Of a stretch of DNA of 64,000 nt, positions 1 through 11,606 are shown one piece after another. Origin of the DNA: Trachythela sp. YZ-2020. Lineage: Eukaryota; Cnidaria; Anthozoa; Malacalcyonacea; Clavulariidae. Position numbers and translations under genes: made by a program. Below the pieces are notes generated by a model. The model did no database searches. It was given only the letters and a program-made list of their open reading frames with translations, and was not told the DNA's origin. The stretch's first letter is position 1. The number at the start of each line of letters is the position of its first letter. The stretch covers positions 682,001-746,000 of the forward strand of contig JADLSH010000114.1 in NCBI GenBank assembly GCA_016169945.1, written 5' to 3'.

Positions 1-1083
1 CTAAAAACTGTCGCTATTCTCACAGTTTCACTTCACGGGTAAAAATTATGGATTGTTGTTGGTAAAGAAAGTCAGAGACACGAGAAAAACAAAGTAAAAC
101 TGATTTCCGATTATTAGCGACTGTTTTTTAGTCGCGTCCGCGTCGTAGATTTGGTGCATCTTAAGCTCTCTATAAGTCAAGTATCACGCATTAATTATAC
201 ATGCACTTACTACACGTTTTAATAGTTCTCTTCAGTCCGAGCTAGAAATATCATACAATACTCAATTCAATTTTTGTTTAAATTTTACACGCATCCATAT
301 TAAACCCAAAATTTGACCGATTTGCCATTGGCTTATGCATGCCCATTTGTGGGTCACTTTGCTATCGCACTATCAAATACACTGAAACATGTCTTGTATA
401 TTTGGATGCTACATGCACGGGGTCGGGGATATATGCATGCGTGCTCCCATACGCCCCCTGGTGGCTTTATATCTTATATCTTATAGCTCAATACATGTGC
501 ATTCCTGCTAGTGGCATTGTGGCATAATTCCTCTTTACAATTATATGTCTCAGTATATAATTATGACGATTTTCGGTTAGTAGTTAATGAGTTGCCGCAA
601 GGTGGGTTGTCATAACATGAGTTGCTGTAGCTTTCGTAAATATCAGGGCTCTCAGAACGGAATTCCAAATTTTCCTTAGATTCAGCGGTAAAAATTCCTT
701 AAGTCGACAAAAATTTCCTTAGACTCGTCCTAGTGTCCAAGGAACACGGGGCCAGTGCCGCGCGATCATAGGCGCAATTGGCGCGAAAATACGTAAATAA
801 CTTTTTTACATCAGAAAATGGCGAATTCTGAATTTTCTGATTGTGAATTTAGCAATAAAACAGAGAGTCAGAGTCACTCAGAGACTTAAAGAACCAATTA
901 AATTGAAGATGATCAGCGATTTCAGTAAAAACTACTGCCAAAAACGTTCATTAGGTCGATGGATATAACTTATAAGTATAACATACAGTGTAATAACTAA
1001 TTATTGTTTGGAGTGTGTTTTTCAACTCAAAATCCTTTATGTTGTAGCGGATGTAAGAAAGTAAATATTATTGAAATCAGTAG
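1..1083. other. no gene recognised
   Basis: AT-rich sequence with only short unsupported ORFs. I see no exon with splice signals, no RNA gene and no clear repeat. Confidence 0.4.
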
Positions 1084-1676
1084 CATAGGCGTAGAGTTTT
1101 GGTTTTGTCTTGGGGGGCTGAATCTTTAGACAAACGATTTCTTATTGCACTTGCGAAATCGAATTTTAGTGAGTACATACCGATTGCTTTATATAAGGTA
1201 CAAGTAATTACTAATGAATATTTAGATTAATTGCTTAATTATTGTATGGTCAGACAGTGATCATTGATCAGATGGAAAAATGCAATGAACCTAAAGTTAA
1301 GACAAAAGTTGAAGTAGGAGATGTCTGATCGAAGAAAAAATATGGGCCCGTCACGGCGCTCTGTTCAAACAGAATACATTCATTTAAGCCTGTAAGCGGA
1401 AATCCAGCATTTCCTGGACATATAATTATAGGCGTACATGAAAGTTGTGGGAAAAGGACGAAAGTGGAATCATGTTAATTGTTTTTGCCTGTCGATACTA
1501 TTTTAAGAAATGTTTTTATGTCTTTATGTTACTCGGAGTCGACCAGTGACGTATACGGAAAGTTAACATACACGCAACAGCCAAAGTTCTGCAAAACGTC
1601 TACAGGGGCTAAGCATCCCCAGTAAGATTTCTAGGGGGGCTGGAGCCCCAAAGCCCCCTCATACTCTACGCCTATG
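1084..1676. mobile_element. hAT-like MITE, 593 bp
   Basis: The ends are the perfect 14-bp inverted repeat CATAGGCGTAGAGT, flanked on both sides by the same 8-bp direct repeat ATCAGTAG (1076-1083 and 1677-1684). An 8-bp target duplication is the hallmark of hAT transposons. No transposase is encoded, so this is a non-autonomous element. G-rich stretches (ttggggggctg) lie just inside both ends. Confidence 0.85.
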
Positions 1677-1684
1677 ATCAGTAG

Positions 1685-2455
1685 AACGCGACATCCGTAT
1701 TTTTTTCGTCGACCGCGCCCACGTTTTGCAGTCACCACGTGGTACACTCGAATGACTCGATCATACCTCGAAATCAACTTTTCTGTGCCGCGTGATCAGA
1801 AATTTCGAAGCCCCGAGTTCGATTATTATAACAATACCAGAATTTGTTTTTAATGCAAAGAAATGACTTTCCGTCGATGGATTCATGCACGTCGTGTGTT
1901 TCTTTACATTTTGAAATAATTTTTGTTTGTTTGTATTGTAGCCAATGACGTGTCAGGCGGGAATCGAATTCTTAGGATGAATATTAAAGCCCAACAAATT
2001 GTTTTCAAAAGAGCCATAACACAATTGTGAGAAAAATATATTTCTTATAAAAGTGACGTTTCGTCTTGACTCAAGACATCTTCAGACTGATTTAAATAGA
2101 TTATGTTACAGTTCACTACAAATACTACCCTCGACACTCGACAAAAACCCAAACTCTCCCTGGATGGGTGGTAAAGTCCTACTAACAGCAAATATAGGGT
2201 TGTTAAAGTCGAGTTTGGGTTTGAACTATTTTCATAACTATTTTCATAACTATTTTTAGTTATGACCGCGGCCTTGTCAATTATTCAACAATTATAAAAT
2301 CTAAGTTTAGTATCATTAATTTAACTTACTAATCAATATTTTTTGTTAATATTTACGAAAAGAAGTTCTGTAAATTGACAAAAGTATAGTTTTTAAAAGT
2401 TTTTACACCATTCAGCATTCTACTCAAATTCAACAGTACCAATGAAATCAATTTT
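1685..2455. other. no gene recognised
   Basis: Unassigned sequence. Near 2230-2258 there is a short tandem repeat of tttcataactat. The only ORF (2053-2259) has no supporting homology. Confidence 0.35.
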
Positions 2456-2588
2456 TCGACCTTGACTTTCGACCCCCGACCTCGACTTTCGACCCTCGAC
2501 CTCGACATTCGACCCTCGACCCCGACATTCGACCCTCGACCTCGACCCTCGACCTTCCACCCTCGACCTCTGACCCTCGACCGTCGAC
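2456..2588. repeat. minisatellite, tcgaccctcgacc-type
   Basis: Imperfect tandem array of 6- to 18-bp units built on CTCGAC/CTCGAA, about 130 bp long. It creates low-complexity Arg/Gly/Glu-rich reading frames on the minus strand that should not be read as protein genes. Confidence 0.85.
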
Positions 2589-2602
2589 AAAAACCCAAAC
2601 TC

Positions 2603-2680
2603 GTTAAAGTCACGTCGCAATAAATTGTATTCAACCATGATGATAGTGAAACGATTTAAAGCGTCTAAAGCGCAAATTTT
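2603..2680 (-). repeat. duplicated N-terminal exon fragment (copy of 4375-4455)
   Basis: This ~75-bp stretch is a diverged direct repeat of 4375-4455. On the minus strand both read as a start codon followed by closely related residues: MVEYNLLRRDF here (start 2638) and MAKYNLLRDDF at 4421. After about 14 codons this copy runs into the minisatellite, so it looks like a truncated exon copy. Confidence 0.6.
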
Positions 2681-3707
2681 TCTCTGACAAACAAAACTTC
2701 AAGTGGTTCTTATTACCGGTTCTAAAAACAAGTGTACTTTCACTTTCATTTTGATGAATTAAATTCTTAAATATTATGCATAAAGGATCAAACTCCAGAA
2801 ACGTTTTTGACATCAAAAATTGCTTTACGTGGTTGCAGGTTTAAAGTACCTTACTTAGAAATGTATGAAACATATGTCACCTTTTCTTTTTGGTTAACTG
2901 TGGCTTCGGTTGTGACTTGTGAGAGAGATAATCGCCTATTTTACAACGAATTGAAATTGTACATTTTTACAACGAATTGAAATTGATACATTTTGACAAA
3001 AAAATGCCATGCAATAATGACTAAATGACCTTGTTCTTGGAATTCCTTCTTCTTGGAATTGACATTGTTACTTTTCGTTTCACTTTTAGAACCTTGATTA
3101 GTCAGGCGAAACATGAAACCATACACCACTCAAACATTGGACTCAATGTAAATAGTTATAAGTTCGCTGTTTGTCGCAGGAATGCAAGGCCCCACGATCT
3201 AGTACAAATGTTGAAGAGACCTCAATTGAAACGTAAAACAGATAATATTACACAGAATATATTACAATTTATTAACTTAATAATAAATAGACTGAAGGTC
3301 AGGACAACAGGACTATATATAATATATGATATGTTAAACGCAGTGTATGCCAGTAGAGAAAACATAATTGCATCGATTTTTGCAATATATAACAGTTTCC
3401 CTGACTGTTTAAGTCAGACACTTAAATCGGATTGCTTATAAGCATGGAACCAATCCTCTTGAAGGTCCACAGGACATAGTTGGTAGAAGCGAAACCCGGT
3501 AGTTACGATGTGTCGCCATCTTCCCCGCTGAAATTCCAATCGTCAGTTGTAACTGGAGGAAAAATAGAGAAAATCAGTTGAAAATACGCAATACATACAT
3601 CGACATCAGTATATAGAGTTAGGATCTGGATCAGGATGAAAACTAGGATAATTAAAGCTAGTTTACATATAGAAATTGACCTGTATTATATACACATACC
3701 TGAACCT

Positions 3708-4421
3708 AAATACAAGCAAATATGACAGCCATGGTTCTCGTCCTTAGATTCCATGTTGATCAAATCGCGTTCTTTGGCGAATTTTTCCATCGCCGAGAGC
3801 ACATTTTGGAACTCTTGAATCGATTCGGGTGTTGTGCCAACGAATTTTGGATGACTTGAATGGTAGACTATCTTGGTTATACAGCCTTCGAGTGGAACCT
3901 CTCCGTCGAGTGGATTATCTTTGATGTCTGTTTTACGAGACGGTCGTCTTCTAATGGTTCTAATGCCCGCCACTTCGTCTTCCAAATAACTACGGTAACG
4001 ATATATCCTCGTACATTTTCTGCGTACGAACGTGGGTCTTTCTTCCATCTCCATTGCTTTGCAACATAATCACGACTTGGCCAGCTGGGAATGGCTTTCT
4101 TTCCGCTTTCATAAATTCGCAAGTAACTTTCAACGTCAACACAAACGGGAGCGTGAAATTTATCTCTTGTGGTTCTCTACGATCCGCGATGTATAGACAA
4201 AACGACACGACTGATCTATTTTAAAGCATGCTAATACGGATTTCCCCGTTTCGATGAGCTACTCAGTGTGTCTTCTCGTTTGTTATGCGACTAAATTCTG
4301 GATCGACACTTTCACCGCTTTTAGGTAAAATAATAAAGTGAGGTCTTGGAGTATAGACATCAAACGCAACAGCAAATGTAGCGTTGGTAAAGTCATCTCG
4401 CAATAAATTGTATTTGGCCAT
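3708..4421 (-). pseudogene. unrecognised gene or gene fragment, two frames
   Basis: Three overlapping minus-strand open segments follow each other. 4421-4263 encodes 52 aa starting MAKYNLLRDDF. 4208-3990 encodes 72 aa with LPFVLTLKVTCEFMKAE. 4054-3686 encodes a charged 122-aa frame with GCITKIVYHSSHPKF. A GTATGTG donor at about 3708 would end an exon. The second and third segments need a one-base frame change near 4000 to join, so the gene is either broken or has an unseen intron. The first 14 codons are duplicated at 2638. I recognise no family; a weak START-like resemblance is not reliable. Confidence 0.35.
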
Positions 4422-4476
4422 GATGATAGTGAAGCGTGGTTTGTAAAGCGTTTAGAGCGTATTAGGCCGTCAGCTA

Positions 4477-4780
4477 GTGCACCAAAAGATGGCTAGAAAA
4501 CGAATTTCATAGGACACCTCGCTAAGCTAAAAGAAAATAACTTACTCTTATAGATAAAAACACGCTGAATCCAAATCTAAAAAGTTCTTGTCGATATACC
4601 CTGCAGTTGTTTTGTATTTTTCGATTGAAATCTTAAAAATTCACTGTCGCGTGATTATGTTTATTAGCAGTTTCGCGAAAATACATCTTTCAAAAATCAT
4701 ACTTCCTGTACGAACATGCGCCGATTATCTGCCGGTTTCTATTCGACTTACAGGCGACAGCTGTTTGAGGCATGCGTTTT
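4477..4780 (+). repeat. left copy of an inverted repeat pair (partner 11630-11908)
   Basis: Sequence around gacacctcgctaagctaaaa, ttcttgtcgatataccctgc and tcgattgaaatcttaaaaat reappears in reverse complement at 11908-11630. The match is strong for ~160 bp and fades over the next ~100 bp. The pair encloses 7 kb that holds several ORFs. Confidence 0.75.
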
Positions 4781-5683
4781 ATATTTTGTCAATGTGCGAG
4801 AAAGATCATAATTATTGCATATCTTCGGTTATTCTGCCTGTTTCACCTAAACTTCGAATTTCAGATGTGTTCCATTGTATTCCTACATTTAAGCGATAGT
4901 TTTAAGTTATGACAGGACAAAAGAATGCTTTTATGGCTGCTCAACAAGTAGACAACGCGAAGGAAGTTAGCTTTCAAGATACCAGCGCAAACGAAAAGCT
5001 TTAAACTAAAGAATGGTTCTGCTGCTCTTGAGGTCAAGAATAATGACAATATCTTACTGTTCTACCTTCATTTAAAGCCAGAGGAGGAATGGTGAGTATA
5101 CCACAATGCATTGCATCTCATTAATATTCACATTGTTGAAATATGTTGCGATTTTTATCCCTAAAGATCTGATTTTTTGGAAGGTATGTTTAATTTAACA
5201 ATTGTTTTGTTTAGGTATTTAATTTAGTTATTTTTGACTTGTTTGGTATAGATATTTCTTTTTAGTTATGTTAATTACGCATTGTATTTATGCTTGTTCC
5301 GGGTCAGAGGGCACGCCACAAAAGTGACCTTGAAACAATGCCGGAGCTAATTAGCTTTTTTAAACAGAAACGGGGAAAAAATCACGCCATCATATTCCGC
5401 AAGCTTCGTTCTTTATATTGGTACTTTAAAACCTTAAATAGCTCCACTAAATCGAGGAGTAATCGCGGTTTGAAAATGAGGTATTTTGCTGTATTCTAAC
5501 GCAGATGGCGGGAAATAGGCCGCGTTGTGATCATTATGGCGCGAGGGAATCTTGTGCATGTATGATGCACTATTTTATATTTAGAAACATACGCTTATAT
5601 GTTGCTATATATTTTGATTCTCCTGTTTAATACCTGCAATATATATTTAACTATACTGACTGAATTATAGAATTCGGGAAAAA
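4781..5683. other. no gene recognised
   Basis: Between the inverted-repeat copy and the proline-rich gene. A 69-aa ORF at 5290-5499 is rich in Lys/Arg and could be an upstream exon, but nothing supports it. Confidence 0.3.
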
Positions 5684-6811
5684 ATGGAATCTGACGACAG
5701 CGATGTTTATAATATTATATTTGACATTGTTGATGAGGAAAATGATATTGCCAAGAGGGCATATATTTCTAAAGGAGATACGCCGGGAAAACCTGTGAAC
5801 AAGTCACGAAGAGTTGCACGTACGGAGAATTCATCATCCAGTTGAGCTTTGTTTCAGAGTCCTGGAATGTCACCAAAGGTAAAAATTATATACAAAGGTT
5901 TCATTTATAGCACTTGCTGTATATATACAGATAAATATAAATACAGTGTGTCAACTGTTGTTCAACTGAAAGCTATTTCGTATTTAATAATTGAATGTAG
6001 AATCGGTTTTATTTGTAGTTTCCTAGTAGAAAGATATCCAGAAAGAGAAAACTTACTCCTACAAATCCTAAAAAAACAGATCCAAAATATGGAAAAATGT
6101 CTGTTGGAGAGTGGCCAGCATTTGGTAAAAAGAACAGTTTCTGGGACGATGGTGCCAAACATATTAAATATGGTACTTCTTCTAACATTCTCTTATCAAG
6201 TAAGTTAATGCTACTGTTGGATGTCTAATTCATTAATATATATATATATATACAGGGATTTCAGAATTAGTTCAATATAGACTGTTAGCAGGCAGTAATG
6301 TGGATTTTAAGTTTCTGTTATTAAAATTTGACCAACAGGTCACAGTTGCCAGCGGTAAAGCTCAAAGTAACCCAGCGGCTACCGGCTTATTTTGAAAGCC
6401 CTTGGTATAAAAAGAGTAAGATCAAGGATGTTTTTTAAATATTATTCAATCATAGATATGATGTTACTTCATTCTTGTTTTCATGCCTTTCATATAGATT
6501 GCCGTCTGCGATCACGAGTAACTGTTGTGTACAGGAAAAGGTTTGCAACATTGGAAGATGCTGAAATCCATTATGGTTTGACATTATCGGACAGTTTAGC
6601 AGAACTAGTGATTGATAAGAGGCCACCACTACCCTCAGCACCCCCATCACTACCACCCTTGGCACCACCACCACCCTCAGCACTCCCACCACCCTCAGCA
6701 CCACCACCATCCTCTGCACCACCACCAACAACAAGTGATGCCCAACCATTACTTACAGTGGAGAATGTATTGTGTTTAAACTTGCTAGTTGTCTACAAAA
6801 TGGTGATTTAG
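5684..6811 (+). CDS. candidate multi-exon gene with proline-rich C-terminus, unknown function
   Basis: A possible first exon begins with MESDDSDVYNIIFDIVDEEN (5684) and is strongly acidic. A short exon ends ...MSPK at a GTAAAA donor (5879). Another open stretch at about 6040-6199 reads KYGKMSVGEWPAFGKK before a GTAAGT donor. The next follows a TATATACAG acceptor at 6255 (ISELVQYRLLAGSNVDFKF). A last one follows TTTCATATAG at 6500 (RLRSRVTVVYRKRFATLEDA) and ends in a Pro/Ala/Ser tail and stop at 6811. Open frames next to good splice sites make it look like a real or recently decayed gene. The acidic exon runs into a stop at 5843, so exon joining is uncertain. I recognise no domain. Confidence 0.4.
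6605..6735 (+). repeat. CCACCA/CCCTCAGCA low-complexity repeat encoding Pro-Ala-Ser
   Basis: Short imperfect repeats of ccaccaccctcagca encode the proline-rich tail of the candidate gene ending at 6811. Confidence 0.8.
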
Positions 6812-7988
6812 AAAATTTTGTGATTGGTTGTTGTACTTGTGACGTCATAAAGACACATACGCATGTATTCACTTACAAGATCTAGATGTATTCGTTTTAT
6901 ATAACAAATTCTATTTGTTTGATATAATAAAAAGGGGAAAAAACGAATTAGACAGGTAAATAGTTCACTTTCATTTGCGAAATTGAGAACTTGAAATTTT
7001 ACAAACATCATGGCATGCCCACATAATTTTCACAAAAAAGTAAATACTATTGGCCAGCTTAAATCATGTGACCAATTTTTATCAGCTTTTATAATCGTGA
7101 CACAGTTCTTTGCGTCTGGGCTCTGATACTGTATATCACATCTCAACCAATGAAACAGTAGATATACATCGTAGACGGATTTCCTGGCCATGAGTGTGTA
7201 CCCACAGAAATCCCCCCCCCCAAGAAATTTACAGGATTGATGTAATATGATTGAAATAAAATTTAATTCTGTTACACCTTCCTGAATTTTTTGCACACCC
7301 CAGAGCAAAATTGGAAAATCCATCTATGAGCAAAATATAGACAGGAATTGTTTTCAAATCAGTTATGACTTATGGATGTCGTCACTTCTCACATCCCCAA
7401 TAAAACCCCCAGAGGCTCTGGCAGCCAGGTTGTTACTAATTAGGTAGACAATATAATAAATACACACAATCAATTGTTTATGAAAACAATTTACTTCTTT
7501 CATAAAATTCAAGTTACAAATCATATCATAATTACAGTAGACCTGAAATAAGAAATGCATAAAATGTTTAAGAAATGTTGCACCATTTTCATTCAACCAA
7601 AACACATGGGAAGAATTAGGTTGATTAAGAAAACGGTGCTTTTACTCTGCCTAGAGAAACCTACTGTCTATCACTTATTTAACTATACTATCTAGAGTCC
7701 CACTATGCCACAACAGCAGCTGTATCACAGCTGTAAACAAAAAAAAAAAAAAATAATCCAATCTACTGTACAGCTGTATATGTATGATGTTGTGTCAATT
7801 TTGTCATTTGATAGCACACACACTAACAGTACTAAGGAGTGTAAGGAGTAGCACAGCAGAAAATTACCTGACAAAATTCTCCAGTCTCCTTCCTTGTCTT
7901 CAAATGTTGCTTTAATCTAACTTTGTACAAAGGGTTCCTGCCTTTCACTTCTCACAAAAAGATAAAAACACAATAATTTACAATATTC
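6812..7988. other. no gene recognised
   Basis: AT-rich intergenic or intronic sequence with homopolymer runs (C10 near 7211, A14 near 7740). Short ORFs lack support. Confidence 0.35.
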
Positions 7989-8615
7989 TAGTAATCTATA
8001 TCACTGTTATAATTGTTTCTTGGATCATCTCTGTCCCGTGGTCCACTTTTCACAATCAGCAATGCTGCACAGTAGAGTAATGTATTTTCCTTGGGAGCAT
8101 ATATTCTCTTTAAACTTTCGAGAGAAACTGATCGTACTTCGTTTCTATGCATAGCTCGCTTATATTAAGTTTAGGTATTTTGTTCACCGCACAATAACCA
8201 ATAACATGCCACTTGTTGTGAAAAAAAATTTCAAAGCATTTTTGTCTTTAACATGGTCTGGTTCAGATTCCACATTAAATTGTAAATCAAGCTTTGCCGA
8301 TCTCCTCCACATGCAGCTTGCAAGAGCACCTTGGTATCTTTGTTCATGCCAAGACCCAACAACAAATTTTTCAGCATATAAAATCTCCCTGTTATCATCA
8401 TCATCACCATCAAGATCACCATCATTACCATCACCTGTACCAGCACCACCAAGATCACCAGCACCATCAAGATAACCAGCACCATCAAGATCACCAGCAC
8501 CATCAAGATCACCAGCACCATCAAGATCACAATCATCACCATCCTCTTCATCAAGACCATCGTCGTCTTCCCTGGAATCATCAGTCTCCTCTGTTACAGA
8601 AGTGGAAGACCACAT
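7989..8615 (-). pseudogene. acidic Asp/Gly-repeat protein with HIRAN-like C-terminal part, frameshifted
   Basis: The 143-aa frame 8615-8184 starts MWSSTSVTEETDDSREDDDG and has an acidic low-complexity repeat (GDLDGA units, ~residues 33-75). A globular part follows: EKFVVGSWHEQRYQG then VESEPDHVKDKNALKF. The EPD..KDKNA pattern resembles HIRAN-like domains common in invertebrate transposon-associated proteins. Immediately after it, the run of eight or nine A/T at ~8222 shifts the frame: the alternative frame reads HVIGYCAVNKIPKLNISE, which continues the HIRAN pattern (IGY.P..KIPK). A further open frame of 54 codons follows at about 8158-7989. This is either a decayed gene or a homopolymer sequencing error. 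Family assignment is tentative. Confidence 0.45.
8394..8560. repeat. ATCACC/AGCACC trinucleotide and 18-bp repeat
   Basis: Tandem units of atcaccagcaccatcaag. On the minus strand they encode the Asp-Leu-Asp-Gly-Ala-Gly repeat of the gene above; the plus-strand His/Gln-rich frame is a shadow. Confidence 0.85.
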
Positions 8616-8652
8616 CCAAAGTTTGAGTTAATTCTCTGATTTCATCCATCTC

Positions 8653-8699
8653 TCTTTCTCTCATCACATCATCATCATCATCATCACATCATCATCACT
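8653..8699. repeat. (ATC)n microsatellite
   Basis: Run of atc/atcac units just upstream of the acidic-repeat gene. Confidence 0.85.
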
Positions 8700-10281
8700 G
8701 AAGCTTTATGGCCGCGAATTGGGCTTATAAAATCCGTCATATTTCTCACTCCTGTTGTGTTGATAGCGAAAGCCAAGCGAATAATGATCGCGCTCGTCCG
8801 AAAAATGAATAATATATAATTAACCGCAAAGCATCACGGTATAGTCACAATTCCTGCTCTGATTTAAAGCCATTGTGTACATTTGGCGCAAGTTTTTATC
8901 TTTATAATATTATACGCTTGCGCTTTGTCTAAACACTATGTCAATATATATTATTTATATTCCTCATTGTTCACTGCAATATACATACACAGTATTTATT
9001 AGTTCTAAATTATAGAGCATATTTGTTTTATGTATTTTTAAGATCCCAAAAGTCTTGCTATTATGTAGATTCATATTTGTATGTAGTTTAATTAAGATTG
9101 TACTGTACAGTAAACACTCCTGAAGTAAAATATAAAGAAAAGGAGATGGCATGCATTTGAGCATTGGATGTCAGGCCACTATTCCTCAAAGCACATTTAG
9201 TACATCTGTTCTGTCCAGACTGCAGAATTGGTCAATGCTGCACCTGAGATTTCTCAATGTAAAAGTTTTAGCACACCTGGGATGTGCTTTGATATAAACA
9301 ATTTTTATACTCTAATATATCCCCTAAATTTCATTGTTTTTAATATCTATTTGGTCAATTTTGTGACCTTGACTGCCTCTTTACATGCCCTTGGAAACAG
9401 TTTTGCAGCCTTGCCCCTAGATTTGTAGCTTCTGCACCACCAAAACCTCATCAAGAACAGCCCTTGAACTCTCTAGCTGCAGGTGTATTGTACCCAGGTG
9501 TCTTGTACCATCAGATGCTACATTGTTGTGTGGCTGGGGCATATGATTGCTGTATTCAGAATTTTGAGGTGGCATAGCAAACCAAAGTGCCTAATTGCGA
9601 GGCAGATTTATTATATAACTTTATAATGGGTAGACTACCCCATCTATTATGCCTCCTGTTAACTTGTTAAGCATCAATAGTTAAGCAAACCTTAATTTTG
9701 GCAAGGCCTTCAATCAGTTAGCCACATATACATCAGTGAAAATACTGCAAAACATGCAATATAATGTATATTATTTGCACAGATATAGATCAGGGTTTAC
9801 AGATCGAAAGCCTTGTTGAGAAAATAAATGTGGTATTTTACATAAACAAAAACAATGATAGGGTGTAATAATGTAACGTATTTTGTAAATAGTGATTATT
9901 AATTGTAAATAAAACAATTCCAATTGAAACAAAATTGCAATATTGTCTGGTACTGTTCATTTCTTGAGATAAGAACGTTCAAGGTACCAACACCTTGCAC
10001 AAATCCCCTCTGTATTCAAAAGAGGAGACATATATATATATGTGACACGATTCACGTCTGTATTCTCACGTCCATATTCTGTTGGGCTATTCTGCCCTGT
10101 TGACATGCTTTCAACTGATGTTTCACTGGTGATATAAAACCTTATCAAACGCCGTGGCAGGTGGCAGATATCGAGTCTTCAGATTATTTATGGTATTCTT
10201 GTGCTTTGCCAAAACACAATTGCATCGTTTATTGAAGCAATGATATTTATTAAACTAGAAAATATATAAGCCAAGCTTCAG
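8700..10281. other. no gene recognised
   Basis: No exon with coherent coding signal was found. Contains a short (TA)n run at about 10031. Confidence 0.35.
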
Positions 10282-10494
10282 TCAATTCGTTATGTGTTCC
10301 CAAATTTTGATTTCGTGTGTTTTGTCAGACCTTGTAGATCTTGTTGTTGTTATAGGCCGTCCTTCGCAGACTTTGTCGCACAAACTACAAGGAAATAACT
10401 TCTCGCCGTCAATTTTTTTTAGCGCATCAGAAAATTGGGCAATAGCCATAGATACCTGAAAGTTAAACGGATCTTCGTATTCGAAGTAGGGCAA
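10282..10494 (-). CDS. possible exon with CxxC...C motif, unknown
   Basis: The 70-codon frame reads SMAIAQFSDALKKIDGEKLF then PCSLCDKVCEG and a Thr/Arg-rich end. An acceptor-like ACTTTCAG lies just before GTATCTATGGC. The spaced cysteines suggest a small metal-binding element. It lies inside the 4.5-11.9 kb inverted-repeat interval. No family is recognised. Confidence 0.25.
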   Translation of the reverse strand: MPYFEYEDPFNFQVSMAIAQFSDALKKIDGEKLFPCSLCDKVCEGRPITTTRSTRSDKTHEIKIWEHITN

Positions 10495-10784
10495 ACGCTA
10501 ATGTCAGGAAAGTATCCTCGTGTTGGCCTTCGTTTCACCGTCGAAAACTACATTATCCATTGTCAATATGCCTTACAAAGCCCTCGATATCTTCACGAAG
10601 CTCTACTGTTTCTATATTACGCTTCATCGCTGTCAAAAAAAAACATTCAAACGATCAGAAAAAAGGTTACTGTATTTTTATCGGAAACCTGATATGAATT
10701 AAATACGTAAATACGTAATATTTTGTTTACAAATGTTTTTATATCACTATTTTGTATATCTTAAAATGACCCGAGAGTGCTTAT

Positions 10785-10902
10785 TTTTTAAAATGGAGGC
10801 ATTATTTTTTAAAATGGAGGCATTATTTTTGAAAATGCAGGCATTATTTTTGATAAATGGAGGCATTATTTTTGAAAATGCAGACATTATTTTTAAAATG
10901 AT
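10785..10902. repeat. left minisatellite array, ~23-bp unit
   Basis: About five tandem copies of a unit reading roughly ttttgaaaatggaggcatta. The same unit appears inverted at 11551-11606. Confidence 0.85.
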
Positions 10903-11053
10903 GCTCTCAATTTATGGTTTATTTAATGAAAATGCTGGCACTAATTTGAAATTGCAACGTCGATTTTTCAAAATGGTAACTTTTTTATTCAGAGGAATAC
11001 CTACCACCGGGGATTTATCCCCTGCTCCCGAGGACTGAGACTGTAAATTCAAA

Positions 11054-11497
11054 ATGGCGCTAAATTCAGAGACTGGCTGCGGTGAATTAAAGAGATTAAC
11101 TGTAATCAAGCTTGAACATATCCATTCTTCTTTGCAAAATAACAGTTTAGAAGTGAATGAAATTCTTGAGGAAGTAGAGCTTAGATTCGAAGCATTACAT
11201 GCTTTGGATTCTAATGTAAGAATACCTCAAGACATTGTTCGTGATTTGCTGACCGCCAAAAGAATCCTAGAAAAACCCCGTCAAAACATGCTCACGAACC
11301 CTAAGGTATTCACTGGAACAGCTGGATGTCCTTCCTATGATATATCCAAAGAGCAACTTGAAGCTCTTTTGGATGTTGGGTTTAATGTTGGTCAAATTGC
11401 TGAGATGTTACAAGTTGGAAAGAGAACAATCGAACGTCGTATTTCTCAATTCGGTGTGTTAGCTCGATCCTTTAGTGATTTCTCCATGACGAATTGA
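11054..11497 (+). CDS. HTH protein, N-terminal part of an integrase-core-like transposase
   Basis: Intact 147-codon ORF. Residues ~1-75 are helical and acidic (LEHIHSSLQNNSLEVNEILE). Residues ~95-136 form a homeodomain-like helix-turn-helix: YDISKEQLEALLDVGFNVGQ followed by IAEMLQVGKRTIERRISQFG. This HTH resembles the N-terminal half of animal mobile-element proteins that continue into an rve-like integrase core. Here the frame stops 11 residues after the HTH, so the catalytic part is missing, truncated, or on an unseen exon (a GTGTGTTAG donor candidate lies at the end of the HTH). It is framed by inverted minisatellite arrays. The HTH call is firm; the integrase link is from recollection of the family. 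Confidence 0.6.
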   Translation: MALNSETGCGELKRLTVIKLEHIHSSLQNNSLEVNEILEEVELRFEALHALDSNVRIPQDIVRDLLTAKRILEKPRQNMLTNPKVFTGTAGCPSYDISKEQLEALLDVGFNVGQIAEMLQVGKRTIERRISQFGVLARSFSDFSMTN

Positions 11498-11550
11498 CTG
11501 GCACTTTCTTGCTGCTACTCCCAGGGGGTCAACAATAATAATGCATAATT

Positions 11551-11606
11551 TCAAAAATAATGCCTCCATTTTCAAAAATGCCTCCATTTTCAAAAATAAG
11601 CACTCT
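11551..11606. repeat. right minisatellite array, inverted
   Basis: Two to three copies of ataatgcctccattttcaaa, the reverse complement of the 10785-10902 unit. Confidence 0.85.

Noticed and set aside
2353..2638. Two Arg/Gly/Glu-rich minus-strand ORFs
   Set aside because: Low-complexity translations of the tcgaccctcgacc minisatellite; only the first ~14 codons at 2638 resemble a real exon.
8294..8626. His/Gln-rich plus-strand ORF (HHQDHQ repeats)
   Set aside because: It is the antisense reading of the ATCACC repeat that encodes the Asp/Gly repeat of the minus-strand gene; no other support.
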